Source of the DNA: Grifola frondosa
Lineage: Eukaryota > Basidiomycota > Agaricomycetes > Polyporales > Grifolaceae
Direction of reading: 5' to 3'
DNA length: 64,000 nucleotides
Assembly: GCA_001683735.1 (NCBI GenBank)
Contig: LUGG01000007.1
Span: 1,426,001-1,490,000, forward strand
The notes beneath the pieces were generated by a model that was not told where the DNA came from, did no database searches, and worked only from the letters and a program-made list of their open reading frames with translations. Positions 53,101-64,000 of this stretch are shown here, one piece after another. The stretch's first letter is position 1, and every line of letters begins with the position of its first letter. The position numbers and the translations under genes are program-made.

Positions 53101-54084
53101 GTGGCACTGGTCCCACCCTGCACGGCCACTAGCGCCACGCCCGCACATCACCAGTGCACCACCTGATAGCGCGCTCGGTCCGTGGCCCGCGCTACGAACT
53201 ACTACGAGTCGGACATCCGCGAGCTTACTGCACAGGCCGCCTGTCAATCATCGATCTTCGCTCGGCGGTTCTTGGCGCGTCTCTCAAACTCAGTCACGAT
53301 CGCACCAGATGGGTAGAACATGTGTTATAACGACGTGAAGGTAACAACGAACAACGTACAGAACCGGAACACGGGGAGCAGCAGAGGTGCGCAACAATCA
53401 ATGTCACGGAAGGAGGGAAAGGGAAGAAGGAAGGTGGGGTACATGGATGACAGCAGGGCTGTCTTTTCGACAGGCTCCGGGGAGCCGGAGAGAAGGTGAG
53501 TGGGGCGATTAGGCGGAATAATGTCTAGAGTGGAGAGACGACCGATAGTGATGTTGAAACTGACGGTGGAACGAGGCGAGGTGGAGTTGGAGCGACGAAG
53601 AAACCAGGCAGGGATCGACCACTCGAGATGGAAGACGAGCAGCGAATTTTGTAGCAGTTTTGTAGCAGGAGCAGGACATTATTATATAGCAGGGCGATCA
53701 ACAACGAGCCAGGGGAAGAGGACCACAAGACACGAATCGAATGGAGATAGACGGAATTCTCGACCCAGGATATGTGCGGCGTCGAGCTCGATGAGAATAC
53801 AACCGAAGGAAAAGGAACGTATCCAGGAGATGTGATGATAACATGGAACATTATATACGATAAAGCCTCTGTACTTTTTTGATCTGGGCCGTGCGCGTCG
53901 CGTCGAGAGGAGGGAAGGGGTGAACAATATGCGATATATGTACGTCCGGCGGCGCGTCGGTAGTCGCAGACCTTTCTATAGACGAATGAATGAACGCAAG
54001 CGATACCCAGCTTCGGAGCCAGAGACGAGTAGGGCGAATACAACTGTCTCTACTCCTCAGCCCGCATCACGCTCCTCCCAATGA
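50192..54084. other. No recognised gene in 3.9 kb
   Basis: I examined frames at 51593-51961 (+), 52801-53166 (+) and 53525-54043 (-); none shows a domain, signal peptide or clean splice chain. The last few hundred bases probably are the 3' UTR of the SFP1-like gene. No repeat is obvious. Confidence 0.4.
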
Positions 54085-56078
54085 TCATTGAGACATCGGT
54101 ATCATGTACGATGGCATCTGAAGAGTAGGTGTGGACGCCTGCGTCCCCATCTGCTGCTGCAGCATGGTGTATTGAGGGGGCGCCATGGTCGCGGATTGGT
54201 AAGACGGCAGGACAGCGGAGGCGGCGGCGTACGTCGTCGATGACTGCACGCGTGACATGGCAGGAGTGGCGAGCGGCGAGGACGTCGAGGGTGTGGCGGA
54301 AGGAGCGGTCGTACTCGACGACGGCGTCGAATGCCTCGAGTGGCCGTGGGACTTCGTGTGCTGGAGGCACTCGTGCTGACCGCTGGCCAGCAGCGCCAGC
54401 CCGATGGCACCATGGTCACCGGAGTGCTGGTAATGATACCCTGCGATGCAAACGGTACCGTCAGCGTCATCCAACAATGGACCCGAGAATACACTACTTA
54501 CTAAGGCCATTCATGTTCTTGTAGCGCCTCTGGCATTCGCCGACACCACATGCGTACGGCCTTAACCTCCGCTCGGCTTCCTTCTCAACCTCCCGCAGCT
54601 CTGCGTCACTGATACCTTCGCCACCTTGCTCCGCCTTCTGACTCCGCTTGGTCGCAAGGAGCTCCTGCAGATGCTCGAGATCCTTCGGCGGCGCAAAGTT
54701 ACACGACCCATGAGTCATGTGGTACTTAAGACCATTCGCCTGCTTGTACGACTTGTTACAATTGGGCTTCGGGCATCGGAAGGGCTTGGAAAGAAGGAGC
54801 GAAGACGCAGGTCGAGAAAGTGTGGTACTGGCGCGGGCAGTAGCCGCGGCCGCAGATGCCGTGGATGTCAAGGGAGCAGCACCAGAGGGCGCCGCAGCAA
54901 CGTTACGGAATACCGTAGAACCCGGTGCAGGAGAGGCAACACGAGATGAAGCAGGGGTGCTGTCCGGCGTGTTCACTGCGCTGCTATTGAGCAATAATGC
55001 CGTCGGCACACACGCGTTGCGTCCATCATAAATGCTATTCGAGTCGACTCCGGTCTCTTGAGAAGTCGAAGCGGCCAGCGGAACGGTACCCGGCATAAGC
55101 GATGAGTAGTCGGAATATCCCGCATAGGCGTTGAACGCTTCCTCTGCTCGTGTTGGGGCACTGGTAATAGACGAGCGCGACACACTGGGGAAGCCAATGG
55201 AGAGCCCAGAGTGACCGGAGCGAGAAGGAAGGACAGTTGTAGTCTCGAACGCCGAGATAGGAGTGGGAAGGGGAGACGAGCATGTTGATGTTGGCTGGGA
55301 GTAAATACCGACAGAGGAATAGGATGAAAGTGGCGTCGATACCGGTGTGTCTGGAGGAGTGGATGCTCCCGAAGAGGGCCGCTGGGGTGGTCATCGAGTT
55401 CCATGTCGTCGGGGTCAAAAGAGCCCTGGCTATATGCGGCGGGCGTCTGTAGTCCGTTCATATCCGAGAAGTATACAGGCTGCGTCTGACTAACAGCTGC
55501 CATAGGAGCTGGAGGAGCCGTCTGAGGGGCGAATGGATCAACCACGACGACGTGGCATTCCTCGAAATGGTCGACGAGGGCGTGAAGGTCTGTGAGATTC
55601 AGCCCGCAGCATGTGTAATCACGGCACTGATTTGGAAGCGTGAGCTATTTCGAACTCGCGTCCGACATGAGTGCCACTCACGAGCTCGTCCTGTCGTTCG
55701 AACGCTTGGAGAGCGTTGACGATGGATCCTCGATCGCTCTCTATTGATGAAGACATCTTGCCAAACTTGAACTCGTTCGGACTGTAGCCGAGCAAGAACA
55801 TCAGCATCGCGATAAATAGTGACTGATAACAGAACGATGCAAGACGTAAGTCAAACGAGCACTCACTCTAATGGTCCTAGAAGCTGTCCTGGGGATACGC
55901 CAGGGTAGAAACGGCTTCCGAATGACCCAGCCCGCCATGATACAGGGGAGCCGATGAAGCGATGGGTAAATGAGGAGGGATTAAATGAGCCATTCTGGCC
56001 AGTAAAGGAGCCAGAACCCATAGGGAAGTCATTGTTATCGGAGGATTGGGGATAGGATATTGGTTGAGCGGCAGCCAT
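54085..56078 (-). CDS. C2H2 zinc-finger transcription factor, SFP1-like
   Basis: Exon 1 (from 56078) reads MAAAQPISYPQSSDN through GVSPGQLLGPL. An exon FKFGKMSSSIESDRGS with LQAFERQDEL follows, then CRDYTCCGLNLTDLHALVDH with FEECH, an atypical finger. A long Ser/Thr/Pro-rich linker precedes two C2H2 fingers: FRCPKPNCNKSYKQANGLKY with HMTHGSC, and YACGVGECQRRYKNMNGLRY with HYQHSGDH. The paired fingers with the repeated YKxxNGLxYH core are the SFP1/split-finger pattern; yeast Sfp1 controls ribosome-biogenesis genes. Expected role: nuclear DNA-binding regulator; targets are not inferable. The Gln/Met-rich C-terminus ends YMIPMSQ. One base is missing in the C-run near 55384-55387, between MELDDH and RPSSGASTPPDTP. 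Confidence 0.8.
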
Positions 56079-59000
56079 GGGAGAAGGAAGAGCAGGCGGT
56101 TATGTACTTTGGCGGCGATGGTCAGGGATCGTAGTTATAAGACGCGAAGTTCAGGCTCTGGAACTTACAAGTTGTCCTGGGTCGCGTCGGGAACGCGGAC
56201 GGCAATGAAGAGGATGGGGAAGAACGGGCGGAGGTAGATGAGGGACCGCTACGAGACTCCCGTAATATACAACTCGCTGTATGTAAGCGCCACGCTCCCT
56301 TTTCCAAATTAAGCCACAACGGTAAACAAAGGGTACAAATACATACAATTAATGCCAAATAAACCTCCGGTAGATTGGCGCCTATGGCGCTACCGCCTCC
56401 GGCTACGTTCGATTGCCAGACTTTCAAGTCCGTCACCCCGCAGCAGCAAATCCAATCCTCCTCCCATCCTGAGAAGCGCGGAGGCAACTTTCTCCCTTGA
56501 CATGTTCTCCGTATGCACAATATCAGCTGCGCTCTCGCTCGGAATAACCTCGCGCATACATCAACATTCCTGCAGGAACAACGACTCTCCGTCACGCTCG
56601 CTTGACCAGGAATCAATAGAAGACTGACATTTTGGAGCGCGGACTTGCCAGGTGCGTATATTCCCATACTAATGATCTCACGCCGTAATGTTGAAGACGA
56701 TCGGTCGCTTTCGTCCCCGTATAGCGATTGCTTTACAGACCTAGGCAGCGAGAAGCTCGCCGTTCATGTCATAAGCTTCAACTGCGCTACCCGTGCAGAC
56801 AGGCAATGCGCATATATGCACCGCGTCGTCGCACGATCATACTGGTCGAGGAATTGAAAGAATCAGACAATTCGTATTGATTGCGGGACGCATGCAGTCT
56901 TGTCACAACACCTTCGAACCTCAAATATCGTATCCGGTATTGTTGCTGTTACCTTCATTCCTGACGGCTCGTCATGAAAGTGCTTGCAACAGACACAGAC
57001 GGTACGTGCTATAGTCGAGTCAATTTTCCAATTACTCACATTTGCGAGCAGATCAAACTCTTTGGGCACTGAGTGTGCCAGAGTGGCCTGAGTTGGATAT
57101 ATATTTCGACCTGGAAACGGCAGGATTTCGTATCGAAACCTAGACCCTTTCGTGCGCTTTACAGCCAGATGTCGAATAACCCGTCAGCAAATTGGCGGCA
57201 GTTTTCGAAATCTAGAAATTTGAATTATTTTCGCATTACTTAGACGTCCTATATCTCAACACTTATTCCAATTCGACCTCTTTCGGTCATCTTATGGTCG
57301 AACTGGTGCACTGTCACGCAAAGATTCCCGAGGTTCAGCAGCTTCGATTACAGTTGGCTGCACACACCCTAGCATTGTTTCTCAGGTAACTAGCCTGCTC
57401 GCGAGCTTGGGAGCTCGGCGCGGCATGCGGCCAGACTAGTCCAAGTCTGTACTCCAATCTCAGTGCCTCAACTTTGTCAGTTAGAGCGGTGAGGTGTCAA
57501 TTGCCTACTCCAGAAATGCGCCGGTTCTTTACCCCATTCATAGAAACTCGCTGAGTAGCGAGCATCCCCGTCGTCGTGGGAGACGAACAGTGGCATTTGC
57601 CGCAAACAGGATTCTGGTCACCAAGCTCACGAGGCTCGGGATTTTGGTCTCTTGTTGGTGACAGCGACTCGTCCCGATATCAACGTGCATTCACGAAGAT
57701 ACGTATGCATCATCATCGAACAACCCTCAGTACATGGCATATGGTGGACGAGATCCGTCATGCGCAGCGCTGTTCGCTCGTGACAGAGCTTCTGAGAAGC
57801 CACCGGGCAGTGCGAGAACCTTTGTAAGTAAGCACAATCCCACGTTGATCCTCAGCCCCTTCCTCCGATTCGGATGTTCTCGCTATGACATGGCTTGCTA
57901 GTGGCTTCCTCCGTGCTGTTGTATTCATAGAAGCGCCGCTGTCCGGAGATGAGTTGGCTGACGGTACCTCTCTATTCCGGGTGTTTGAAGTTGACAGTTT
58001 GGAGGTTCATAAGCTCTGGCCATGGGTGGTGCACATGGTGGCCCATTCCGTACAACCTTCGGTCGCCGTGATCGTCTCGGTTGGGCTGGAAATGACTCTA
58101 GATTGTTCCTCCGCTGTGCTCTACCCCTTCTACCCCACGCTCCAAATATTGCACTCCACTATCGTGACGAACTGCATCGCTAGTTGGTCTCCGACATGCT
58201 TCTTCCGTCTATATCATCCGGATCTCCCCCCCACGGCGAGGATGACTGCATCTAAGCGGCATGATGAGGCGATCTCGACGATTCTACGATTGGCACGGCA
58301 GGCACGCGTCCTTCCCCCCACGGAATTGCGCAGCGGATGGGCGCGGGTGTCGCATCCTTGTACACGGCGCGTGGTTGCGGCTGCTTCACTGTGTACATGG
58401 AGGAGCATGGAGGCCGCTGACGTTTGAGGCTATGTGTGTCCGGAGGGGACGTTTATCCAGAGTCCGGCATTTGTAGTCCCGAGAGAAGGGCGGGTCCGAT
58501 CATATACACTGTTGCTTGTGGACGCGCGGCGCGCCTTCGCAGTGAGTTCCATGTCCAACTGGCATTACGAAGTATTACCAATCGTCGATGTTCTTCTTTT
58601 CAGGCGCCACAACCGGGTGCGCCCCCGCTGCTGCACGTACCCGGCGAGTAATTGGCTGTTACAGGCGTGCTGAAGCATATTCGTCGTGCCATCCTTTGGC
58701 TACATTCGCGGTCGCTGCTAACGCTGGGGGGCACTCATACAAGCCGTCCTCTCGGTAACGACACGGAAAATATCATAACTCGTCGCGGTCGGATATGGTG
58801 TGTATCCTGCGCTATTTGTCGTGTACTCTTGTTTACGCGCCTAGCTCTCGTCTGGCGACGCCCTCGGGAATCGGGATGGCTGCCCCACCGTGCGCGCGCG
58901 CGCTCTTCTCCGAGTGTTGCCCGAGCCGCCCCGATAGTGTCCCACGGTCCTCACGAACTTGGGCGAGGGCCCGTGGGAGGCACAGTGTTTCGGCACGTTG

Positions 59001-60286
59001 CAGATCCAATGGCGCGGGGTACATTGCACGATTAGTAGGCTCAATATTATCGCTGCGTTGCCGCATCTCGACGATCGAACCGAGTATTGGGTGATGTAGC
59101 ATAAGCGCCGGCCAGCCAATGTCCAGCCACTCAGTTTTATCATATTCTTGTGGCAACGGTGCGAACATATCTGTGTCCGCTGGCCTGGATGTTTGAAGAT
59201 TTCTGCATAGTGGTGCGCAGCAACCATATGCTTTACGATGTAGCATGAAACCCCTGAAGAATATTGGAAGGACCCTGTTGCCATTCGTACTAAGTGCTAA
59301 TCCAGGCCTACAGCACACCAGCGGTGACATGCATATTCCTTGTGGGAAAGGGGCACGATCATAGGCTTGAGTTGACCCATGCAAAGAGCTGGAATCTGGA
59401 CTTCACGATCGCTGGCGCTGTATCCAGTTGGTCTGTTTCAGCGCATCCTATGTACTTAGTGAGCGTAAGTCGTTCTTTTCGGTGTGGATCCATCGCATGG
59501 TAACTACGATGTTCGTCATAGGATCGAGGCGCGATTACAAGGCGGTTAGGAGATTGCATTCCACGAATAAGCATGCTTGTAGCAGGTCGTTTGCACCATT
59601 TTGATCGTGACGAATGCTCCCTCATTTATCCTGTTCCAGTTTACGCCCGCTTGATTGCCCTCGTTACCAACGCCCCTCTGCATGTCGAGACCTGAAACGG
59701 ATCCTTTTACTGCTCAGGTTAGAATGGGGCTTTGCCACCCTGTCCATCGCTCTAGCCAGCAGACGATCGAGGGTCGACATCGACAACGCTGCCAAGCAAG
59801 CTTGCGTCTCGAGACGCCGTTTCCCAGTCGCACGCGCCACAACGTCAAATTCTGTTCAGAGTTTGTAGAGTGTACCTAACATGCTAATGATAGGCGCGGT
59901 TCGTACGGAAGAGACCCACCAAGCTCGCCGACGTCAATACTGTTCGTTGCACGCAACCTTGAACTCGGTGGCGTATACCGCCGTCTGAGTAATGAATGTC
60001 CGCGAATGACTGCCGTACTGCCCACAGCAAACACACAACGTAACATGGGAGTCCTGAACCTGTGGGGCACGACAGGCGTGACAAGAATTCGGAATTCGCA
60101 TGCGAGAATAGTGACGACGTGCGAACACAACCAGTCACCCAAATGAATTGCATCTGGGGATGTAAAATTCTGCGGGCTGTTCGTTAACCAAAATTACGTA
60201 CGCTCGAGGGATGTAGATCACTCACCTCAGGTCCAAATGACCGGCGTCTGAAATGAAGATATTGAAGGTGCTTACTCGACCCCGGT
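56079..60286. other. No recognised gene in 4.2 kb
   Basis: The first few hundred bases should be the SFP1-like promoter. Frames at 57885-58427 (+) and 58833-59384 (-) are long but carry no motif I can defend. A phrase on the minus strand (WPALMLHHPILGSIVEM) faintly resembles acyltransferase families, but too weakly to call. Possibly one or two decayed genes lie here. Confidence 0.35.
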
Positions 60287-61319
60287 TCATCGGACAAACA
60301 GCCGCTTGGATCTCAAAGGCCGGGCAGCACCTACGCGCCCGGTCTCATCTTGGTAGATTCTATATGCTTCTCGCAAGTGATCTGGCGAGAGAGGGCCGGC
60401 TTCCCCTCGACGTTCTTGCACGGCCCGTGCTGAAGGCACCAGTCAGTAAGACATCGACAAAGAGGCGGGAAGATCAGACCTTTCTCGATGATTTCACCGA
60501 CGAATACTTTCCCAAATCCGGCCACAATTTGCGCAACGGGCTGGGAGACCTGCTGACTTAGAGTCTGTTGGATGACCTTTTATAATAATTAGACAGCGTG
60601 TAGCCAACAGGAGGAGATATGGAAGAATACCTTGCGGACAGCCTGCTTTGGCAATGCATGTCGCCGATACGCTTCGAAGCGATCATATTGAGCATTACTG
60701 AAATTATCCATCAGAACCCTGCGTAAGCGTGCAAAAAATCGAGCATTAATCTAGTATCCGAGGGATCGTCAGGATGAAAAAGGGCGTACTTCAGGTTGTC
60801 CTTGGACTGACTTTGCCAGGACAACTGCGCGGAGTAGTCGTCATCTGCCATAGCTGGCAGCACTTCATCCTCGCCCTCGCCGTCTTCTTCTCCCGGCACA
60901 CCAGTACCAGATACACCTACCGGTCGAGGCGCAACGATATCTGCCGCGCCGGCCGATGATGCAATACCAGGAAGGCTGATTACGCCTCCGCTCTCCGAGC
61001 CGAGTGTCTGCGGCTGCTGTTGTGTTTGGGGTGGCGCCGCGGCGCTCGTCGCAGGCGCACTGGACGTGCTCGGCCCCGCGCTCGGGTTACTCTGGACGTT
61101 CATCCATTGTAGCTCTGTGGATTGGTTGGTACCAGGTAGCGGGGTTTGTGAGGGTGCCCGAGGAGAGTTGGTGGCAGTTACAGCCTTCGGTTTGCGACCG
61201 CGTTTGGCACCGGTCCCTCGTATTGCAGGGGTGACACCACGAGCAGCGGGCGTACTGGGGGTACCTGATGGTATAAAGGTGCGCTCTGGCACAGGATATG
61301 TCGCAAACGGGGAAGTCAT
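60287..61319 (-). CDS. TAF11: TFIID subunit TAF11
   Basis: Four exons (60790-61319, 60631-60718, 60480-60576, 60287-60429) join in phase to 285 residues. The N-terminal half is low-complexity (Ser/Pro/Ala/Gln, with a KRGRKPK basic patch). The C-terminal histone fold reads LKVLMDNFSNAQYDRFEAYR, RHALPKQAVRKVIQQTLSQQ, VSQPVAQIVAGFGKVFVGEI, IEKARAVQERRGEAGPLSPD and HLREAYRIYQDE. This is the TAFII28-like domain that pairs with TAF13 in TFIID and supports pre-initiation complex assembly at Pol II promoters. The frame is intact. The ATG at 61319 (MTSPFATYPVPERTF) is the first in the exon. The gene is divergent from the Iec1 gene with 269 bp between start codons. Confidence 0.93.
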
Positions 61320-61588
61320 GGCCAGTGGTATGTGATGGGATGAGTTCAAGACTCAAGGCTGAGTATGTAAGTACTTAATCGACCATTTTCGTCGCTTATA
61401 GACTAAAATATTGATAATGCGTAATAAATGTCTGTTATTATAACTGTACTATGAGACTATCTCCTTCGTCTACGCCGTGAAATTGACTATCTCGCTTTGG
61501 AGAGCCTTCTGTCTTCACTTACATCTTCTTACTGAGTCCGCCAAATCCAGGCGCGGAACCCATTGTTTTCCGAGGCTCTATCGCCGGG
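61320..61588. promoter_or_regulatory. Divergent promoter between TAF11 and Iec1
   Basis: Only 269 bp separate two start codons pointing away from each other, so both core promoters must lie here. No TATA box stands out. Both products act in general transcription and chromatin, so shared control is plausible but not shown. Confidence 0.6.
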
Positions 61589-62645
61589 ATGGCTCGCAGC
61601 ATGTATCATGACAGCCCATCACCGTCTCCCAGTCTTCAGTCATCACCCCGCTCAGATTCTTCTGGAATAGAGGATATAGGGTCTTACGGCGAACCCTCCG
61701 ATTTCGTCGCATCAGCTTCTCGGTCAGGTTCTCCGGTGCAGACCGATGGATATCCCCAAGCAGATGAGTCGGAAATCGATACTATGATGTGTCAGTGGGA
61801 GGATTGTGGGAGGGTGTTCAATCATCTACCGTCTCTCATTGAGCATATCCACAACGGTACGGTATTTCATTGCTTTGCAATGACCGACTTGAACGATATC
61901 TGCAACAGATCATATTGGCGTGCACAAGTCAAACTATACCTGTGAATGGGCCGGGTGTGTTCGTCGGGGCATCGCGCAGACCTCCCGTTTCGCGCTGATA
62001 TCTCATATACGTTCTCACACTGGCGAGAAACCATTTATTTGTCCCCGGCCAGGTGTGCAATCGAGATGGTGTGTTGTTTGTCTTTTGATGCTGATATTCT
62101 CTCCAGAGTGTGATAAGTCGTTCACTCGTTCCGACGCACTGGCGAAGCACATGCGTATACAGCACAACATATCTCCGCCTCTTCCTGGTCGGGGCGGGAA
62201 CCGCAAGCGTAAAAGAGAAGAGCCAGAGCCCGAGCCTCCCGCACCGAATCCCTCACCATACGGCTATTCGACATTCAAGGTGGAGCCTCACAGTCATGCC
62301 GATCTCGGGAATCCCGACGACATTGGAATGCCGCCCATCGAAGGCAGTAGCAACGGGCATGGGCATGCTTCCGCATTCAGAGCGCTCAGCCCTGACTTTG
62401 ATTACGACATGGAGGATGAGATACCTCCCCATTTGATGGCATTGAAGGATCCAGGGACCGGATTGATCATGGGGCGCAGCCTGGAGATGGTGAAGTATCT
62501 ATTGATGAAGGCCAGACATCGATGGGTACTTGAGCAGCACGCGGCTCTTGTTGAGGAGCTACACGTTTTAAGGCATGAGGAGAAGTGCTGGAGAGAGCGC
62601 AAAGATGTGCTTTTGGATGAGCTGCTTCTTGTGCAATTTGGGTGA
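61589..62645 (+). CDS. IEC1: C2H2 zinc-finger protein, INO80 complex subunit Iec1-like
   Basis: Three exons (61589-61856, 61909-62052, 62107-62645) give 316 residues, all in phase. A Ser/Pro-rich start precedes C2H2 fingers: MCQWEDCGRVFNHLPSLIEH with IHNDHIG, YTCEWAGCVRRGIAQTSRFA with LISHIRSHTG, and FICPRPECDKSFTRSDALAK with HMRIQH. A basic KRKREE patch follows, and a C-terminal helical region (MVKYLLMKARHRWVLEQHAA, LVEELHVLRHEEKCW). The finger set QWExCGRVFNHLPxLIEHIHN / SNYTCEWAxCxRRG is what I know from fission yeast Iec1, a subunit of the INO80 chromatin remodeller. The role as a remodeller subunit is inferred from the family. The frame is intact. Confidence 0.8.
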
Positions 62646-63128
62646 GCACCGCGATTTCTTATTAGAGTGGTTCGTTCTGACATCGTTCACAAGACCCCAA
62701 GCCGACCAATTGAGTACACCGCTTTTAATGGCCGCTCAAAATCACTATGTATATCCAGCAGACTCCGACGTTGATGTATGAGTTGTGATTGTATGATTTC
62801 AGTATGTAAGATAGACCAAGCAGATTTCTGTCCGCTTATGCAATTTCACAGCTTGGATGTTGTAGCTTTGAACATGTTGTTTCCCCACATTAGGAAAGTC
62901 GCTTGTGCTTGAGGGAAAGCACGACAAAAAGTGACTTTCTTTTGATTTTGATGGATAATAATCTGTTGCGCCACCGCCGCGAAATCGATAATGGCGCATG
63001 TTGTCGCTTAGATCTCATCTTAAACTTGAACATCGTCCAGCCACATCCTGCAACTTTCCTTCCTCCCACTATCTGCGTCATCATGATTCCTGTATACAAA
63101 ACATCTGAAAAGCTTTCCGCACGGCTGC
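62646..63128. other. Intergenic region
   Basis: 3' UTR of the Iec1 gene and the promoter of the following gene. An upstream ATG at 63084 (MIPVYKTSEKLSARL) could belong to a leader frame. Confidence 0.4.
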
Positions 63129-63997
63129 ATGGGAAAACGCTCGAAAGATATTCTTTCAGCGTACGTGATGGTGATGAATTGCGACGGTATGCAAGGGTCA
63201 GTCACAGCCCCACCCTTTGATCTTCGCATCCCTCAAACTCCATCTGACACATTGCAGTCGCGCAAGATTGACACGAAGCAGAGTAGTCAGGGAATGCTCG
63301 ATGGTCTTTTCGGACCGCAAGACAAGCCTACCCGCAAGAGAATCCCTAGATTGCTCCTCCGCCGCAGCCTTCGAGCGCCAGTATTGGAGGGACATATCTT
63401 CCGGAAGTATCACATCGATGATCGGAGGAAACTCAAGATTGAAGCCCAATTCAAAGACAAAACATACAATCCTCACAAGAATCTCATTGCCGACACAGGG
63501 AGGGTCGTCGTGCGGGGAAATCTGGGTCCTGATGATGAACGCCCGACGCTACCGGTCCATCCTGCGTCACCACCTGACCGTAACCGACTTCTGCTACGGC
63601 AAGCGGCTCTCAGCCGCGCTGTTCCAGCAGCCGGTTCTTCGAACAATGCGGCACCAGGAGGTAATGTTCTTGTTTCTCGTTGATTAGTCGCGACTCACGC
63701 TTTACTTTTGCGATAGAACCCGGCCCATCGAGGCTCGCTGCAACCAGCGTTGTGGCCACTCACGACGAACCCACACCTCAACGTGGCGCGGGTGGCGCAG
63801 GCGCTCAAGACAATCAACCCACGCAGGGACATATTCTCCTTCGGCCACGTGATGGCGGAGAGCCGCCCAGCGATGATAGCGACTCCGATGCAGGGGACAG
63901 CCCGGACGAAAATGCCCCACCCCCGCCCCGCCCAGTCCCCTCCGTCGCGGAAATATTCCTGCATTGCAGGAGTATCCGGGGTGGCTCGAGGAGATGA
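63129..63997 (+). CDS. Unrecognised protein with acidic Pro-rich tail, possibly continuing past the window
   Basis: The ATG at 63129 gives MGKRSKDILSAYVM; the frame stays open to 63683 (QGMLDGLFGPQDKPTRKRIP, RKYHIDDRRKLKIEAQFKDK, HKNLIADTGRVVVRGNLGPD). A GT donor at 63661 joins to 63717 in phase and continues EPGPSRLAATSVV, then an acidic/Pro-rich stretch (GEPPSDDSDSDAGDSPDENA, PPPPRPVPSVAEIFLHC). A second intron may lie at 63198-63258. A stop occurs at 63995-63997, but splicing could carry the gene beyond the window. I do not recognise the family. Basic middle and acidic tail suggest a nuclear protein; that is a guess. Confidence 0.5.
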
Positions 63998-64000
63998 TGT

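Noticed and set aside
56122..56667. 181-codon minus-strand frame as a gene
   Set aside because: No domain, lies directly upstream of the SFP1-like start codon on the same strand, and is better explained as promoter or leader.
58833..59384. Acyltransferase gene
   Set aside because: One phrase (LMLHHPILGSIVEM) is suggestive, but no HxxxD motif, no splice chain and no second conserved block was found.
60690..60790. Frameshift in TAF11 at a T-run
   Set aside because: The T-run is the polypyrimidine tract of an intron (donor at 60788-60789, acceptor at 60719-60720); splicing restores the frame exactly.

Overview
The window is nuclear DNA of a filamentous basidiomycete, probably an agaricomycete. 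Genes are cut by many short introns (about 40-70 nt, GT..AG). The conserved genes are fungal (beta-tubulin, TAF11, an Iec1-type zinc-finger protein, a DUF3433 membrane protein). Several other genes belong to families I know mainly from agaricomycetes: DUF6534 membrane proteins, a WD40 protein with a C-terminal membrane helix, a RING protein with a coiled coil, and tnp2-type CACTA transposases. There are no operons, and most of the single-exon open frames in the window are shadows.

Layout. 1-12.6 kb holds an FHA-domain checkpoint-type kinase (-), a retroelement-like relic (-), a 2.4-kb palindromic element, a WD40 protein (+) and a RING protein (-). A 146-bp repeat lies just upstream of both the kinase and the RING gene, in the same orientation. 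13-17.6 kb is AT-rich repeat DNA that has lost almost all CpG; it contains an older, diverged copy and a fragment of the palindromic element. 19.5-25.8 kb carries an acidic orphan-family protein (+), a membrane protein (-), the tail of a possible Puf-type protein (+) and a dead tyrosine phosphatase (+). 26-30.3 kb is a CACTA-type (tnp2) transposon. 31.4-33.9 kb is small repeats plus a relic of a DUF6534 gene, whose fuller paralogue lies at 35.2-37.4 kb. From 38 kb the window becomes a gene-rich core: beta-tubulin (-), a small secreted protein (-), an EamA/DMT transporter (+), a DUF3433 glycoprotein (-), an F-box relic (+), an SFP1-like zinc-finger factor (-), TAF11 (-) and Iec1 (+) sharing one divergent promoter, and an unrecognised gene running to the window edge.

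Sequence quality matters for reading this annotation. At least six otherwise conserved reading frames break by exactly one missing base, most of them inside a mononucleotide run. The two arms of the palindromic element also differ only by run lengths. Beta-tubulin, the transporter, TAF11 and Iec1 are clean. Several apparent pseudogenes may therefore be homopolymer errors in the assembly. Exon boundaries given here come from reading splice sites by eye and from remembered family patterns; no database search was run.
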